The position numbers and the translations under genes are program-made. This document shows positions 1-7,277 of a DNA stretch of 7,501 bases, in pieces. Position 1 is the stretch's first letter; the number at the start of each line of letters is the position of its first letter. The stretch spans positions 1 through 7,501 of the forward strand of contig HF988562.1 of assembly GCA_000431975.1 (NCBI GenBank), read 5' to 3'. Source of the stretch: Prevotella sp. CAG:924. Lineage in GTDB: Bacteria > Bacteroidota > Bacteroidia > Bacteroidales > Bacteroidaceae. Below the pieces are notes generated by a model, which ran no database searches, had not been told where the DNA came from, and was given only the letters and a program-made list of their open reading frames with translations.

Positions 1-278
1 AAGTTTTAGCCTTTTTACGACAGTCCCTATTTTACAAAAGTCCGGTATGTCAGTGCCTCTCCCCGTCTGCAGATGAGCCGGCGCCGTCAGCCGGTTGTAC
101 GTCCCCGTCATGGATAGTGATGGCCATAGCCGATGAAATAAGCGTATTTTGCGGCATGTTTCAAGAGCTGTCATTCCCGCTGTCTTTCCCGCGGCAGGTG
201 AGGAGCATCGGTTGGGAGCATAAAACTTAAACTTTCTAAAATTCCTCCTATTATATAAGGTAGAGGGAAAAAAATCGT
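1..278. other. Gene-free upstream region with two unassigned open frames
   Basis: No recognisable gene or RNA lies here. Two open frames are visible. On the + strand, frame 3 is free of stops from the window edge to a TAA at 228-230; its only internal ATGs would give peptides under 40 residues, and the translation (rich in Ser, Pro and Cys) resembles no family I know. On the - strand, an ATG at 174-172 opens a frame that runs 58 codons to the window edge without a stop; its peptide begins MTALETCRKIRLFH and is rich in basic residues. Either could be the cut end of a neighbouring gene, a dispersed intergenic repeat, or chance. A small G/C-rich hairpin can form at 76-96 (arms 76-82 and 90-96, one G-T pair, 7-nt loop). 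The last ~50 bp before the topA promoter become A/T-rich. Confidence 0.4.
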
Positions 279-286
279 TACTTTTG
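279..286 (+). promoter_or_regulatory. Bacteroidetes-type -7 promoter element for topA
   Basis: The octamer TACTTTTG is an exact match to TAnnTTTG, the -7 element used by the primary sigma factor of Bacteroidetes. It lies 27 bp before the topA ATG, which would give a short leader of roughly 20 nt. I see no clear TTTG-like -33 element 19-21 bp upstream; that stretch is just A/T-rich. The match to the -7 element is seen directly, and promoter activity is inferred. Confidence 0.6.
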
Positions 287-313
287 CGCATCGTATTATA
301 TATATTACGAGAA

Positions 314-2725
314 ATGCAAGAAAACTTAGTAATAGTAGAGAGCCCTGCCAAGGCTAAAACGATAGAAAAATTTTTAGGCCCCGACTATAAGGTAATGTCA
401 AGCTATGGGCACATCCGTGACTTGAAGCGTAAATCGCTTTCCATTGACGAGAAGACCTTAGAGCCGGAGTATGAGATTCCGGAAGATAAGGAGGAGGTGG
501 TGGCCGGCCTGAAGAAGGCTGCCCAAGAGGCCAAGAAGGTCTGGCTCGCATCCGATGAGGACCGCGAGGGAGAGGCCATTTCCTGGCATTTGTGTGAGGT
601 TCTCGGGCTTGATGAGGAGCATACCAGCCGTATCGTCTTTCGTGAAATCACGAAGCCGGCGATTCTCGATGCCATTGAGCATCCCCGTCATCTCGATATG
701 AATTTGGTCAATGCTCAACAGGCACGTCGCGTGCTCGACCGTCTGGTAGGATTCAAGATCTCTCCTGTGCTGTGGCGTAAGGTGAAGCCGGCCCTTTCTG
801 CAGGACGTGTGCAGAGCGTGGCTGTGCGTCTGGTAGTGGAGCAGGAGCGTGAGATCCGTGCTTTCAACAGCGAGCCCTATTATCGTGTGGCGGCCATCTT
901 CGCCTCTACCAATCCCGACGGCAGCAAGAACGAGGTGCGTGCCCGGCTCGATCATAATTTCAAGACCCATGAGGAGGCGGAGTCATTCCTCGACATGTGC
1001 AAGCATGCCACTTTCACGGTGGAGGATGTGGCAAAGCGTCCCGGTCACAGCTCGTCGCCGTCTCCGTTCACCACGTCAACGCTGCAGCAGGAAGCGGCGC
1101 GCAAGCTCGGCTTCCCCGTATCCAGAACGATGCTCATCGCACAGCATCTCTATGAGTCGGGACGCATCACCTATATGCGTACCGACTCGGTGAACCTCTC
1201 GGAGCTGGCCATCAACGCCTCGAAGGACACCATTGTGAAGCTCTACGGAGAGAAGTATAGCATGCCGCGTCGTTATCACACCCATTCCAAGGGCGCCCAG
1301 GAGGCCCACGAGGCCATCCGTCCCACTGACATGAGTCAGAAGACGATCAAAGGCGCAGATGCCGAGGCCAAGCTCTACAGTCTGATATGGAAGCGTACCA
1401 TCGCGTCGCAGATGGCCGATAGCGTGGAGGAGCGTACCACGGTGACCATCCGTATCAACGGCACGGAGGAGAAATTCATCGCACAGGGTGTTGTGACGGT
1501 CTTCGACGGTTACAAGAAAGTGTACGAAGTGAGCGACGACGACACTGACCACAATACGTTGTATGGCGGTAGGATGGACGATGATCACTATCAGCTGCCT
1601 GCCCTCAAGGTGGGCGAGGATCTGGAGCGTCGGGAGATCTCCGCCACGGAGCGTTTCCTGCAGGCACCGTCACGCTATACGGAGGCCTCGCTCGTGCGTA
1701 AGCTCGAAGAGCTGGGCATCGGACGTCCTTCTACCTACGCTCCTACCATATCGACCATTCAGCAGCGTGAGTACGTGACGAAGGGCGATAGCGCCGGAGA
1801 GGAGCGCTCCTACACCATCGACACCTTGCGAGGCAATGTCATCACGCAGCGCCGCAAAGTGGAGATGGCCGGCTCGGAGAAAGGCAAGCTGCTGCCCACT
1901 GACATCGGCTTGGTGGTGAATGATTTCTTGCTGGAGAATTTCCCCGATATCCTCGATTATAATTTCACGGCCCATGTAGAGGGCGAGTTCGATAAGATTG
2001 CCGCCGGTGAAGAGCCGTGGCTTGATATGGTACATAATTTCAACCGGCATTTCGAGCCGGAGGTGAAGCGCGTGTCAGAGGCTCATTCCGAGCACCGCGT
2101 AGGAGAACGCGAGCTGGGCAAGGATCCCAAGAGCGGCAAGCCTGTCTTCGTGAAGATCGACCGTTATGGCCCTGTCGTACAGATCGGCTCGGCCGATGAT
2201 GAGGAGAAGCCCCGCTTCGCGCAGATACCGAAGCGGTTGAGCATCGAGACGATGACCCTTGACGAGGCACTCGAGCTTTTCAAGTTGCCACGCAACCTGG
2301 GTCTGTTCGAGCAGTCGCCTGTCACGGTGGGCGCCGGCCGTTTCGGTCCTTATGTCCAGCACAACAAGAAGTACGTGTCGATCCCCAAGACGATGGATCC
2401 CCTTACGATCACCCTGCAGGACGGCATCAAGCTGATCATCGACAAGCGCAAGGCCGAGGCTGAGCGTCATATCAAGACCTTTGCGGAAGACGAGAAGCTG
2501 GAGCTGCTGAAAGGCCGTTTCGGTCCCTATATCTGCTACGACGGCAAGAACTACCGCATCGACAAGAGCCTGCGGGAGCGTGCGCTTCAGGGCGACATGA
2601 GCTATGAGGAGTGCATGGAGATCGTGAAGAACAGTCCGGAGCCAAAGTCGCGTACAAGGGGGCGGAAGACGTCGGAGAAGGCGGCAGCCAGGAAAGACGC
2701 TGCTGACAAGACAGCCAAGGCATAG
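314..2725 (+). CDS. topA: DNA topoisomerase I (type IA, omega protein)
   Basis: This type IA topoisomerase relaxes negative supercoils by cutting one strand through a 5'-phosphotyrosine link and passing the other strand through. It has 803 residues. The N-terminal TOPRIM domain carries VIVESPAKAKTIEKFLG with Glu9, the same number as in E. coli TopA, and the metal-binding D81-E-D83-R-E85 motif. The nucleophile is Tyr287 in GRITYMRTDS. The C-terminal part holds three RYGP/RFGP repeats starting at residues 617, 676 and 735, exactly 59 residues apart, as in Toprim C-terminal repeat domains. There is no CxxC pair, so the tetracysteine zinc ribbons of E. coli TopA are absent. The last ~30 residues form a Lys/Arg/Ala-rich tail, probably binding DNA. 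I chose ATG 314 over an in-frame TTG at 284 because the family begins here and the TTG lies inside the promoter element. aroK follows 14 bp after the stop. Confidence 0.97.
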   Translation: MQENLVIVESPAKAKTIEKFLGPDYKVMSSYGHIRDLKRKSLSIDEKTLEPEYEIPEDKEEVVAGLKKAAQEAKKVWLASDEDREGEAISWHLCEVLGLDEEHTSRIVFREITKPAILDAIEHPRHLDMNLVNAQQARRVLDRLVGFKISPVLWRKVKPALSAGRVQSVAVRLVVEQEREIRAFNSEPYYRVAAIFASTNPDGSKNEVRARLDHNFKTHEEAESFLDMCKHATFTVEDVAKRPGHSSSPSPFTTSTLQQEAARKLGFPVSRTMLIAQHLYESGRITYMRTDSVNLSELAINASKDTIVKLYGEKYSMPRRYHTHSKGAQEAHEAIRPTDMSQKTIKGADAEAKLYSLIWKRTIASQMADSVEERTTVTIRINGTEEKFIAQGVVTVFDGYKKVYEVSDDDTDHNTLYGGRMDDDHYQLPALKVGEDLERREISATERFLQAPSRYTEASLVRKLEELGIGRPSTYAPTISTIQQREYVTKGDSAGEERSYTIDTLRGNVITQRRKVEMAGSEKGKLLPTDIGLVVNDFLLENFPDILDYNFTAHVEGEFDKIAAGEEPWLDMVHNFNRHFEPEVKRVSEAHSEHRVGERELGKDPKSGKPVFVKIDRYGPVVQIGSADDEEKPRFAQIPKRLSIETMTLDEALELFKLPRNLGLFEQSPVTVGAGRFGPYVQHNKKYVSIPKTMDPLTITLQDGIKLIIDKRKAEAERHIKTFAEDEKLELLKGRFGPYICYDGKNYRIDKSLRERALQGDMSYEECMEIVKNSPEPKSRTRGRKTSEKAAARKDAADKTAKA

Positions 2726-2739
2726 AAATATAACACAAT

Positions 2740-3288
2740 ATGAACATCCCCAATCGCATCATTCTCATCGGGTATATGGGAGCGGGCAAGACGACACTGG
2801 GCAAGGCCCTCTCGCAGTCGTTAGGCCTCGCTTTCTACGACCTCGATTGGTATATAGAAAGCCGTATGCACCGCACGGTGAAACAGATCTTCGACGAGCG
2901 TGGTGAGGAAGGCTTCCGCCAGATAGAGCACAATATGCTTCATGAGGTGGCGGAGTTTGAGAACGTGGTCATTGCCTGTGGCGGAGGTACTCCCTGTTTC
3001 TTCGACAACATGGAATACCTCAACGGCCAAGGCGAGACGGTGTATCTGAAGTGTACGCCTGATGTGCTCTATCAGCATCTGAAGATGGGCAAGACCGTCC
3101 GTCCGCTCCTGTTGGACAAGACACCGGAGGAAGTGCGCCTTTTCATCGACATGCAGCTCAGGCAGCGTGAGCCGTTCTACTGCCGGGCCCGCCACGAGCT
3201 GGATGTGACGCTCATGGACAACTATGAGAAAATTAAGATTACCGTCGGGAATCTGGAGAGATTACTCGGTATTGACGATAAGCAATAA
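2740..3288 (+). CDS. aroK: Shikimate kinase
   Basis: It phosphorylates shikimate to shikimate 3-phosphate with ATP, the fifth step of the chorismate pathway, in the cytoplasm. The 182-residue protein is close to the usual length (about 170-180). Visible motifs are the Walker A loop GYMGAGKT (11-18), the D34-L-D36 pair for Mg and shikimate binding, F59-R60 with E63, the G81-G-G83 shikimate loop, the lid arginine R121 in KTVRPLL, and R143 in REPFY. All key residues of the family are present. It starts 14 bp after topA with no promoter or terminator between, so the two are probably co-transcribed. The symbol aroK is used rather than aroL because this is the general single-copy form; the two cannot be told apart from sequence here. 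Confidence 0.95.
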   Translation: MNIPNRIILIGYMGAGKTTLGKALSQSLGLAFYDLDWYIESRMHRTVKQIFDERGEEGFRQIEHNMLHEVAEFENVVIACGGGTPCFFDNMEYLNGQGETVYLKCTPDVLYQHLKMGKTVRPLLLDKTPEEVRLFIDMQLRQREPFYCRARHELDVTLMDNYEKIKITVGNLERLLGIDDKQ

Positions 3289-3374
3289 GCAAGACAAACA
3301 TATCTACAGCGAAGAGACTGTCCGTTTAACGGCCGTCCGCTGATCACAGACAATTCTTTTTAGTATAGCCGCAT
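3289..3374 (+). promoter_or_regulatory. aroK-speA gap with small palindromes
   Basis: This 86-bp gap is longer than the other gaps in the run. It holds an 11-nt odd palindrome CCGTTTAACGG (3322-3332), an overlapping 8-nt palindrome ACGGCCGT (3329-3336) and TGATCA (3341-3346), followed by a T-rich patch just before the speA start. There is no TAnnTTTG -7 element and no T-tract-backed terminator. It may hold a weak promoter or an operator for speA-argB, or it may be a plain spacer. The palindromes are seen; any role is a guess. Confidence 0.25.
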
Positions 3375-5267
3375 ATGAAAAAATGGACAATAGAAGACAG
3401 TGAGGAGCTCTATAATATCACAGGATGGGGCACTTCTTACTATGGTATTAACGAGAAGGGTGATGTCTATGTCACACCTTGCAAGGACAACACACAGATC
3501 GACTTGCGCGATGTGATGGATGAGCTGGCCCTGCGCGATGTCACGGCTCCCGTTCTCCTCCGCTTTCCCGATATCCTGGACAATCGTATCGAGAAGACTG
3601 CCTCCTGCTTTGCCAAGGCCAAGAAGGAATACGATTTTCAGGCCGACAATTTCATCATCTACCCGATCAAGGTGAACCAGATGCAGCCGGTTGTAGGTGA
3701 GATCATCTCGCACGGCCGCAAGTTCAATCTGGGTCTGGAAGCCGGCTCGAAGCCTGAGCTCCATGCTGTCATTGCCGTGCAGTGCCAGAGCGACTCTCTC
3801 ATTATCTGCAACGGCTATAAGGACGAGAGCTATATCGAGCTGGCCCTGCTGGCACAGAAGATGGGTAAGCGCATCTTCATCGTCGTGGAGAAGCTGAACG
3901 AGCTCGACATCATCGCCCGTGCGGCCAAAAAACTGAAGGTGAAGCCCAATCTTGGCATCCGTATCAAGCTTGCTTCCTCCGGCTCCGGAAAGTGGGAAGA
4001 GAGTGGGGGCGATGCCTCTAAGTTCGGACTGACTGCCGCTGAGCTGCTGTCAGCCCTGAAGATGCTCGATGAGAAAGGGCTTCATGACTGTTTGCGACTG
4101 ATCCATTTCCATATCGGATCGCAGATCACAAAGATCCGACGCATACAGACAGCCCTGCGGGAGGCCGCACAGTTCTATGTGAATCTGCACAACATGGGCT
4201 ATAACGTCGACTTCGTTGATTGCGGAGGCGGCCTGGGTGTCGATTACGACGGCACGCGCTCCTCTTCCTCCGAGAGCTCTGTCAACTATTCCATTCAGGA
4301 GTATGTCAACGATTGTGTCTACACCTTCGTGGAGGCAGCTAATAAGAACAACATTCCGCATCCTAACCTTATCACCGAGAGCGGACGCTCGCTGGCGGCC
4401 CATCATTCCATTCTCATTATCGATGTGCTGGAGACGGCCTCGCTGCCCGAGATGCCCGATGAGTTCGAGGCTAAGGAGAGCGATCATCAGCTGGTGAGAG
4501 ATCTCTATGATATATGGTGTAACCTCAATCCCCGCTCGATGCTGGAGGACTGGCACGACGCTGAGCAGATACGCGATGAGGCTCTGGAGCTCTTCTCCCA
4601 TGGACTTGTCGATTTGAAGACCCGTGCAGAGATAGAGGCGATGTACTGGAGTGTCAGTCATGAGATCAACATGCTTGCAAAGCAGATGAAGCATGTCCCC
4701 GAGGAATTGTTGGGTCTTGACAAGCTGCTGGCCGACAAGTATTTCTGTAATTTCTCACTCTTCCAGTCGCTTCCCGACTCGTGGGCCATCGACCAGCTCT
4801 TTCCGATCATGCCCATCCAGCGCCTCGACGAGCGGCCTACACGCAATGCCACCCTGCAGGACATCACTTGCGACAGCGATGGCAAGATAGCCAATTTCGT
4901 GGTCAACGGACGGCCCTCTCATGTGATACCGCTTCATACGCTGAAGAAGAACGAACCGTATTATCTTGGGGTGTTCCTCGTAGGTGCCTATCAGGAGATT
5001 CTCGGCGACATGCACAACCTCTTCGGCGACACCAATGCCGCCCATATCTCGGTGAAGGACGGCAAGTATCACATCGACCAGATCTTCGACGGCGAGACCG
5101 TTGAGGAGGTGCTCAACTATGTGCAGTACAACCCCAAGCGGCTTGTACGACAGCTGGAGCAGTGGGTGACCAAGAGCGTCAAGGCCGGCAAGATCACCCT
5201 CGATGAGGGTAAGGAGTTCCTGGCCAACTACCGGTCGGGACTCTATGGCTACACATATCTGGAGTAA
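3375..5267 (+). CDS. speA: Biosynthetic arginine decarboxylase
   Basis: This PLP enzyme decarboxylates arginine to agmatine, the entry to putrescine and spermidine synthesis by the agmatine route. The 630 residues are a little shorter than E. coli SpeA (658). It has the alanine-racemase-like (fold III) barrel. The PLP lysine is K99 in YPIKVNQ, H246-I-G-S-Q250 follows, the glycine loop D282-CGGGLG-288 contacts the cofactor phosphate, and E335-SGR is also present. A mainly helical insertion spans roughly 370-460. The second half of the active site includes C499 in TCDSDGKI, the cysteine from the partner subunit in this family. There is no signal peptide, so it should be cytoplasmic, as biosynthetic forms in Bacteroidetes usually are. 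The ATG at 3375 gives the normal N-terminus. argB follows 19 bp later, which links arginine use and arginine synthesis in one transcript. Confidence 0.96.
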   Translation: MKKWTIEDSEELYNITGWGTSYYGINEKGDVYVTPCKDNTQIDLRDVMDELALRDVTAPVLLRFPDILDNRIEKTASCFAKAKKEYDFQADNFIIYPIKVNQMQPVVGEIISHGRKFNLGLEAGSKPELHAVIAVQCQSDSLIICNGYKDESYIELALLAQKMGKRIFIVVEKLNELDIIARAAKKLKVKPNLGIRIKLASSGSGKWEESGGDASKFGLTAAELLSALKMLDEKGLHDCLRLIHFHIGSQITKIRRIQTALREAAQFYVNLHNMGYNVDFVDCGGGLGVDYDGTRSSSSESSVNYSIQEYVNDCVYTFVEAANKNNIPHPNLITESGRSLAAHHSILIIDVLETASLPEMPDEFEAKESDHQLVRDLYDIWCNLNPRSMLEDWHDAEQIRDEALELFSHGLVDLKTRAEIEAMYWSVSHEINMLAKQMKHVPEELLGLDKLLADKYFCNFSLFQSLPDSWAIDQLFPIMPIQRLDERPTRNATLQDITCDSDGKIANFVVNGRPSHVIPLHTLKKNEPYYLGVFLVGAYQEILGDMHNLFGDTNAAHISVKDGKYHIDQIFDGETVEEVLNYVQYNPKRLVRQLEQWVTKSVKAGKITLDEGKEFLANYRSGLYGYTYLE

Positions 5268-5286
5268 CAAGTGTAAGAAGAAAGCA

Positions 5287-6126
5287 ATGGAGAAACTGAC
5301 CATCGTAAAGGTAGGCGGTGCCATCGTTGAGGACGAGGCACGTCTCGAACAGCTTATAAAGGATTTCTCTGCCATTCCGGGACGCAAGATCCTGGTTCAT
5401 GGCGGCGGGCGTCGTGCTACGAAGGTGGCAGGGGCGCTCGGCATAGAGAGCCGGATGGTGAATGGACGCCGTGTCACCGATGCGGCCATGCGCGAGGTGG
5501 TGACAATGGTCTATGGCGGTCTGGTGAACAAAGGCATCGTTGCCCGTCTACAGGCAAGGGGCGTGAAAGCCCTTGGCCTGACAGGTGCCGACATGAACGT
5601 GATCCGTTCGCACCGGAGGCCGCCGGTGGAGATGACGATAGCCGATCCCTTGCCGGAGGGCGCACCGGACGATAGTCGGCCGGCTACCCATAAGGAGATG
5701 GTCGATTTCGGATTCGTAGGCGATGTCGACAGCGTGGACGGACGGCTGTTGGGCCATCTGCTCGAAGGCGGAGTGGCACCGGTCCTGGCACCGTTGACAC
5801 ACGATGGCGAGGGACATATCCTCAATACCAATGCCGACACGATCGCCTCTGAGACAGCCCGCGCCATGGCAAGAGCTTATGACGTGACCTTGATCTATAG
5901 CTTTGAGAAAGCCGGAGTGCTTCGCGATCCGGACGATGACACGTCACTCATCCCGGTGATCACCCGTGATGCTTTCCGGCAGTACGTGGCCGATGGCACA
6001 ATCAGCGGAGGCATGATCCCCAAACTGCAGAATGCGCTCGATGCTGTCGATGCAGGGGTAGGGCGTGTCATTATCACCCTGGCCACGGCTATTGATGGCA
6101 GTCATGGAACCATGATTACGAAATAA
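5287..6126 (+). CDS. argB: N-acetyl (or N-succinyl) glutamate kinase
   Basis: It phosphorylates the N-acylated gamma-carboxylate of glutamate, the second step of arginine synthesis. Bacteroides uses succinylated intermediates in this pathway, so the true substrate here could be N-succinylglutamate. The amino-acid-kinase fold is clear: K8-VGG, H38-GGG41 for ATP/substrate phosphates, R62 in NGRRVTD, LNTNAD (179-184), and SGGMIPK with K246. The protein starts directly at the first strand, without the N-terminal helix that arginine-inhibited hexameric forms carry, suggesting an arginine-insensitive enzyme. At 279 residues it is about 20 longer than E. coli ArgB (258). The extra length sits around residues 112-135, a Pro/Asp-rich stretch between GADMNVIRS and VDFGFVGDV. 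I chose ATG 5287 because the family starts here; in-frame starts further upstream lie inside speA. A purine-rich run (5275-5284) precedes it. Confidence 0.94.
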   Translation: MEKLTIVKVGGAIVEDEARLEQLIKDFSAIPGRKILVHGGGRRATKVAGALGIESRMVNGRRVTDAAMREVVTMVYGGLVNKGIVARLQARGVKALGLTGADMNVIRSHRRPPVEMTIADPLPEGAPDDSRPATHKEMVDFGFVGDVDSVDGRLLGHLLEGGVAPVLAPLTHDGEGHILNTNADTIASETARAMARAYDVTLIYSFEKAGVLRDPDDDTSLIPVITRDAFRQYVADGTISGGMIPKLQNALDAVDAGVGRVIITLATAIDGSHGTMITK

Positions 6127-6149
6127 ATAAAAAAAATCTCGCTTTTATT

Positions 6150-6174
6150 GTAACTTTTATCCGAGACGTTCGTC
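6150..6174 (+). promoter_or_regulatory. ECF-sigma-type promoter, probably autoregulatory
   Basis: The 65-bp gap after argB holds a -35-like TGTAAC (6149-6154) and a -10-like CGTC (6171-6174), separated by 16 bp. This is the typical build of promoters read by extracytoplasmic-function sigma factors; B. subtilis SigX and SigW sites have TGTAAC or TGAAAC, then 16-17 bp, then CGAC or CGTA. It stands 17 bp before the ATG of an ECF sigma gene, so the sigma factor probably drives its own transcription. A transcript would start near 6181 and have a leader of about 10 nt. The motif and spacing are seen directly; use by this sigma factor is inferred. Confidence 0.65.
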
Positions 6175-6191
6175 ATTCATACAGAGAGCAG

Positions 6192-6722
6192 ATGAAAAAG
6201 ATAAGTTTCCGCAACGATGTGTTGCCGTTGAAGAATCAGCTCTTCCGGCTCGCCCTTCGTATCACGCTCGACCGCGCTGAAGCTGAGGACATCGTACAGG
6301 AAACCCTCATCAAAGTATGGGAGCGGCTCAACAGGCCCGACGGCCAGCAGGAAATCGACTCCATAGAGGCTTTCAGCTATACGATCTGCCGCAATCTCTC
6401 TCTCGACCGCATCCGTAAGTCAGATTATCATAATGAATCGATCGATCAGACACGCGTCGATGCAACGGATAGTTCCCTCGATCCTAACGAGCGCGCCGAA
6501 CAGCAGGATAAGCTCAGGCTTGTGAGGCAGTTCGTTGATCAGTTGCCCGAGAAGCAGCGCAGTTGTATGCAGCTGCGCGACTTTGAGGGAAAGCCCTATC
6601 GCGAGATCGCCCGGATACTGCAGATCACAGAGGAGCAGGTGAAGGTGAATATCTTCAGGGCACGCAAGACAATAAAACAACGATTTGAACAGGCCGACAA
6701 GTATGTCGGCAGTTTGAAATAA
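6192..6722 (+). CDS. ECF-family RNA polymerase sigma factor (RpoE-like)
   Basis: This is a 176-residue sigma-70 family factor of the extracytoplasmic-function group, with only regions 2 and 4. Region 2 covers about 14-76, with AEDIVQETLIKVWERL (31-46) for core polymerase binding and -10 recognition, ending in the DRIRK motif (72-76). A charged linker (about 77-110) follows. Region 4 covers about 111-162, with LPEKQR (118-123) and a helix-turn-helix from G133 to R158 for -35 binding. The start at ATG 6192 gives the expected N-terminus. Its own ECF-type promoter lies just upstream, and a membrane-protein gene follows 11 bp downstream, the usual place for the cognate anti-sigma factor. The target genes cannot be read from this window. 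No gene symbol is given because Bacteroidetes carry many such factors. Confidence 0.93.
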   Translation: MKKISFRNDVLPLKNQLFRLALRITLDRAEAEDIVQETLIKVWERLNRPDGQQEIDSIEAFSYTICRNLSLDRIRKSDYHNESIDQTRVDATDSSLDPNERAEQQDKLRLVRQFVDQLPEKQRSCMQLRDFEGKPYREIARILQITEEQVKVNIFRARKTIKQRFEQADKYVGSLK

Positions 6723-6733
6723 ACCAACGTAAC

Positions 6734-7225
6734 ATGGATTACAAATACATCAATCAATTGCTGGATCGCTATTGGCGCTGCGAGACAACGTTGGAGGAAG
6801 AGAACATCCTCCGCGCGTTCTTCAGTCAGAGCGACATTCCTGCAGAGCTCCGTCCCTATCAGGATCTGTTCCGCTACGAGCAGACGGAGCCCGAGATGGA
6901 TGTATTGGGCAATGACTTCGATGAGAAGATGCTGGCTCGCATAGAAGGTGACGAGCCGGTGAAGGCAAAGGTCGTCACGATGCCCCATCGTCTCCGTCCG
7001 CTGTTCAAGGCCGCCGCTGTAGTGGCCATCATCCTTACGCTGGGCAATGCCATGCAGGTGCCTTTCGAGCATCGCTCGTCCGATCCCATTAGCGAATACG
7101 ATGGATATGACCGTCCTGAGATGCTGAAGACCAGCTCTGTGGCCATGGGTGACAGTGCCGCTACCGACACGCTCCATCAGTCGATAGTCGGTCGGGAAAT
7201 GACACAGGCACCCATCATAAAGTAG
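6734..7225 (+). CDS. Single-pass membrane protein, probable anti-sigma factor
   Basis: This 163-residue protein has no family I can name with certainty. Its N-terminal part (1-89) is acidic and likely cytoplasmic, beginning MDYKYINQLLDRYWRCETTLEEE, a layout seen in small Bacteroidetes proteins encoded after ECF sigma genes. One membrane helix is clear at about 90-107 (LFKAAAVVAIILTLGNAM), with Arg/His/Lys on the N-terminal side, which fits an inside N-terminus. About 56 polar residues follow, outside the membrane. It has one cysteine (C16), so it lacks the HxxxCxxC zinc motif of ZAS anti-sigma factors. It sits 11 bp after the sigma gene and ends the transcript. The role is inferred from position and topology: it would hold the sigma factor at the membrane until an envelope signal frees it. 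It could also be an unrelated small membrane protein. Confidence 0.7.
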   Translation: MDYKYINQLLDRYWRCETTLEEENILRAFFSQSDIPAELRPYQDLFRYEQTEPEMDVLGNDFDEKMLARIEGDEPVKAKVVTMPHRLRPLFKAAAVVAIILTLGNAMQVPFEHRSSDPISEYDGYDRPEMLKTSSVAMGDSAATDTLHQSIVGREMTQAPIIK

Positions 7226-7277
7226 ATATATTTCTATGCTTTCTCTATAAATCATCATGTTTAGTAAAACAATTCAC

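Noticed and set aside
3289..3374. Riboswitch or attenuator before speA
   Set aside because: The gap is too short for a known aptamer, and there is no terminator hairpin with a T-run or leader peptide.
3289..3374. E. coli-like ArgR boxes before speA
   Set aside because: No TGAAT/ATTCA half-site pairs with the right spacing are present.
4050..4694. Long open frame (214 codons) on the - strand inside speA
   Set aside because: It lies fully within a well-supported gene on the other strand, its translation resembles no family, and codon bias of the + gene explains the lack of stops.
5203..5286. N-terminal extension of argB into speA
   Set aside because: The 28 extra residues are the speA 3' end read in another frame; the kinase family begins at ATG 5287.
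6151..6158. TAACTTTT as a primary-sigma -7 element before the ECF gene
   Set aside because: It has one mismatch to TAnnTTTG and no TTG-like -33 element; the ECF-type motif with 16-bp spacing fits better.
6596..7258. Long - strand open frame (220 codons) across the sigma and membrane-protein genes
   Set aside because: It overlaps two supported + genes that form a coherent pair; no recognisable domain and no promoter on that strand.
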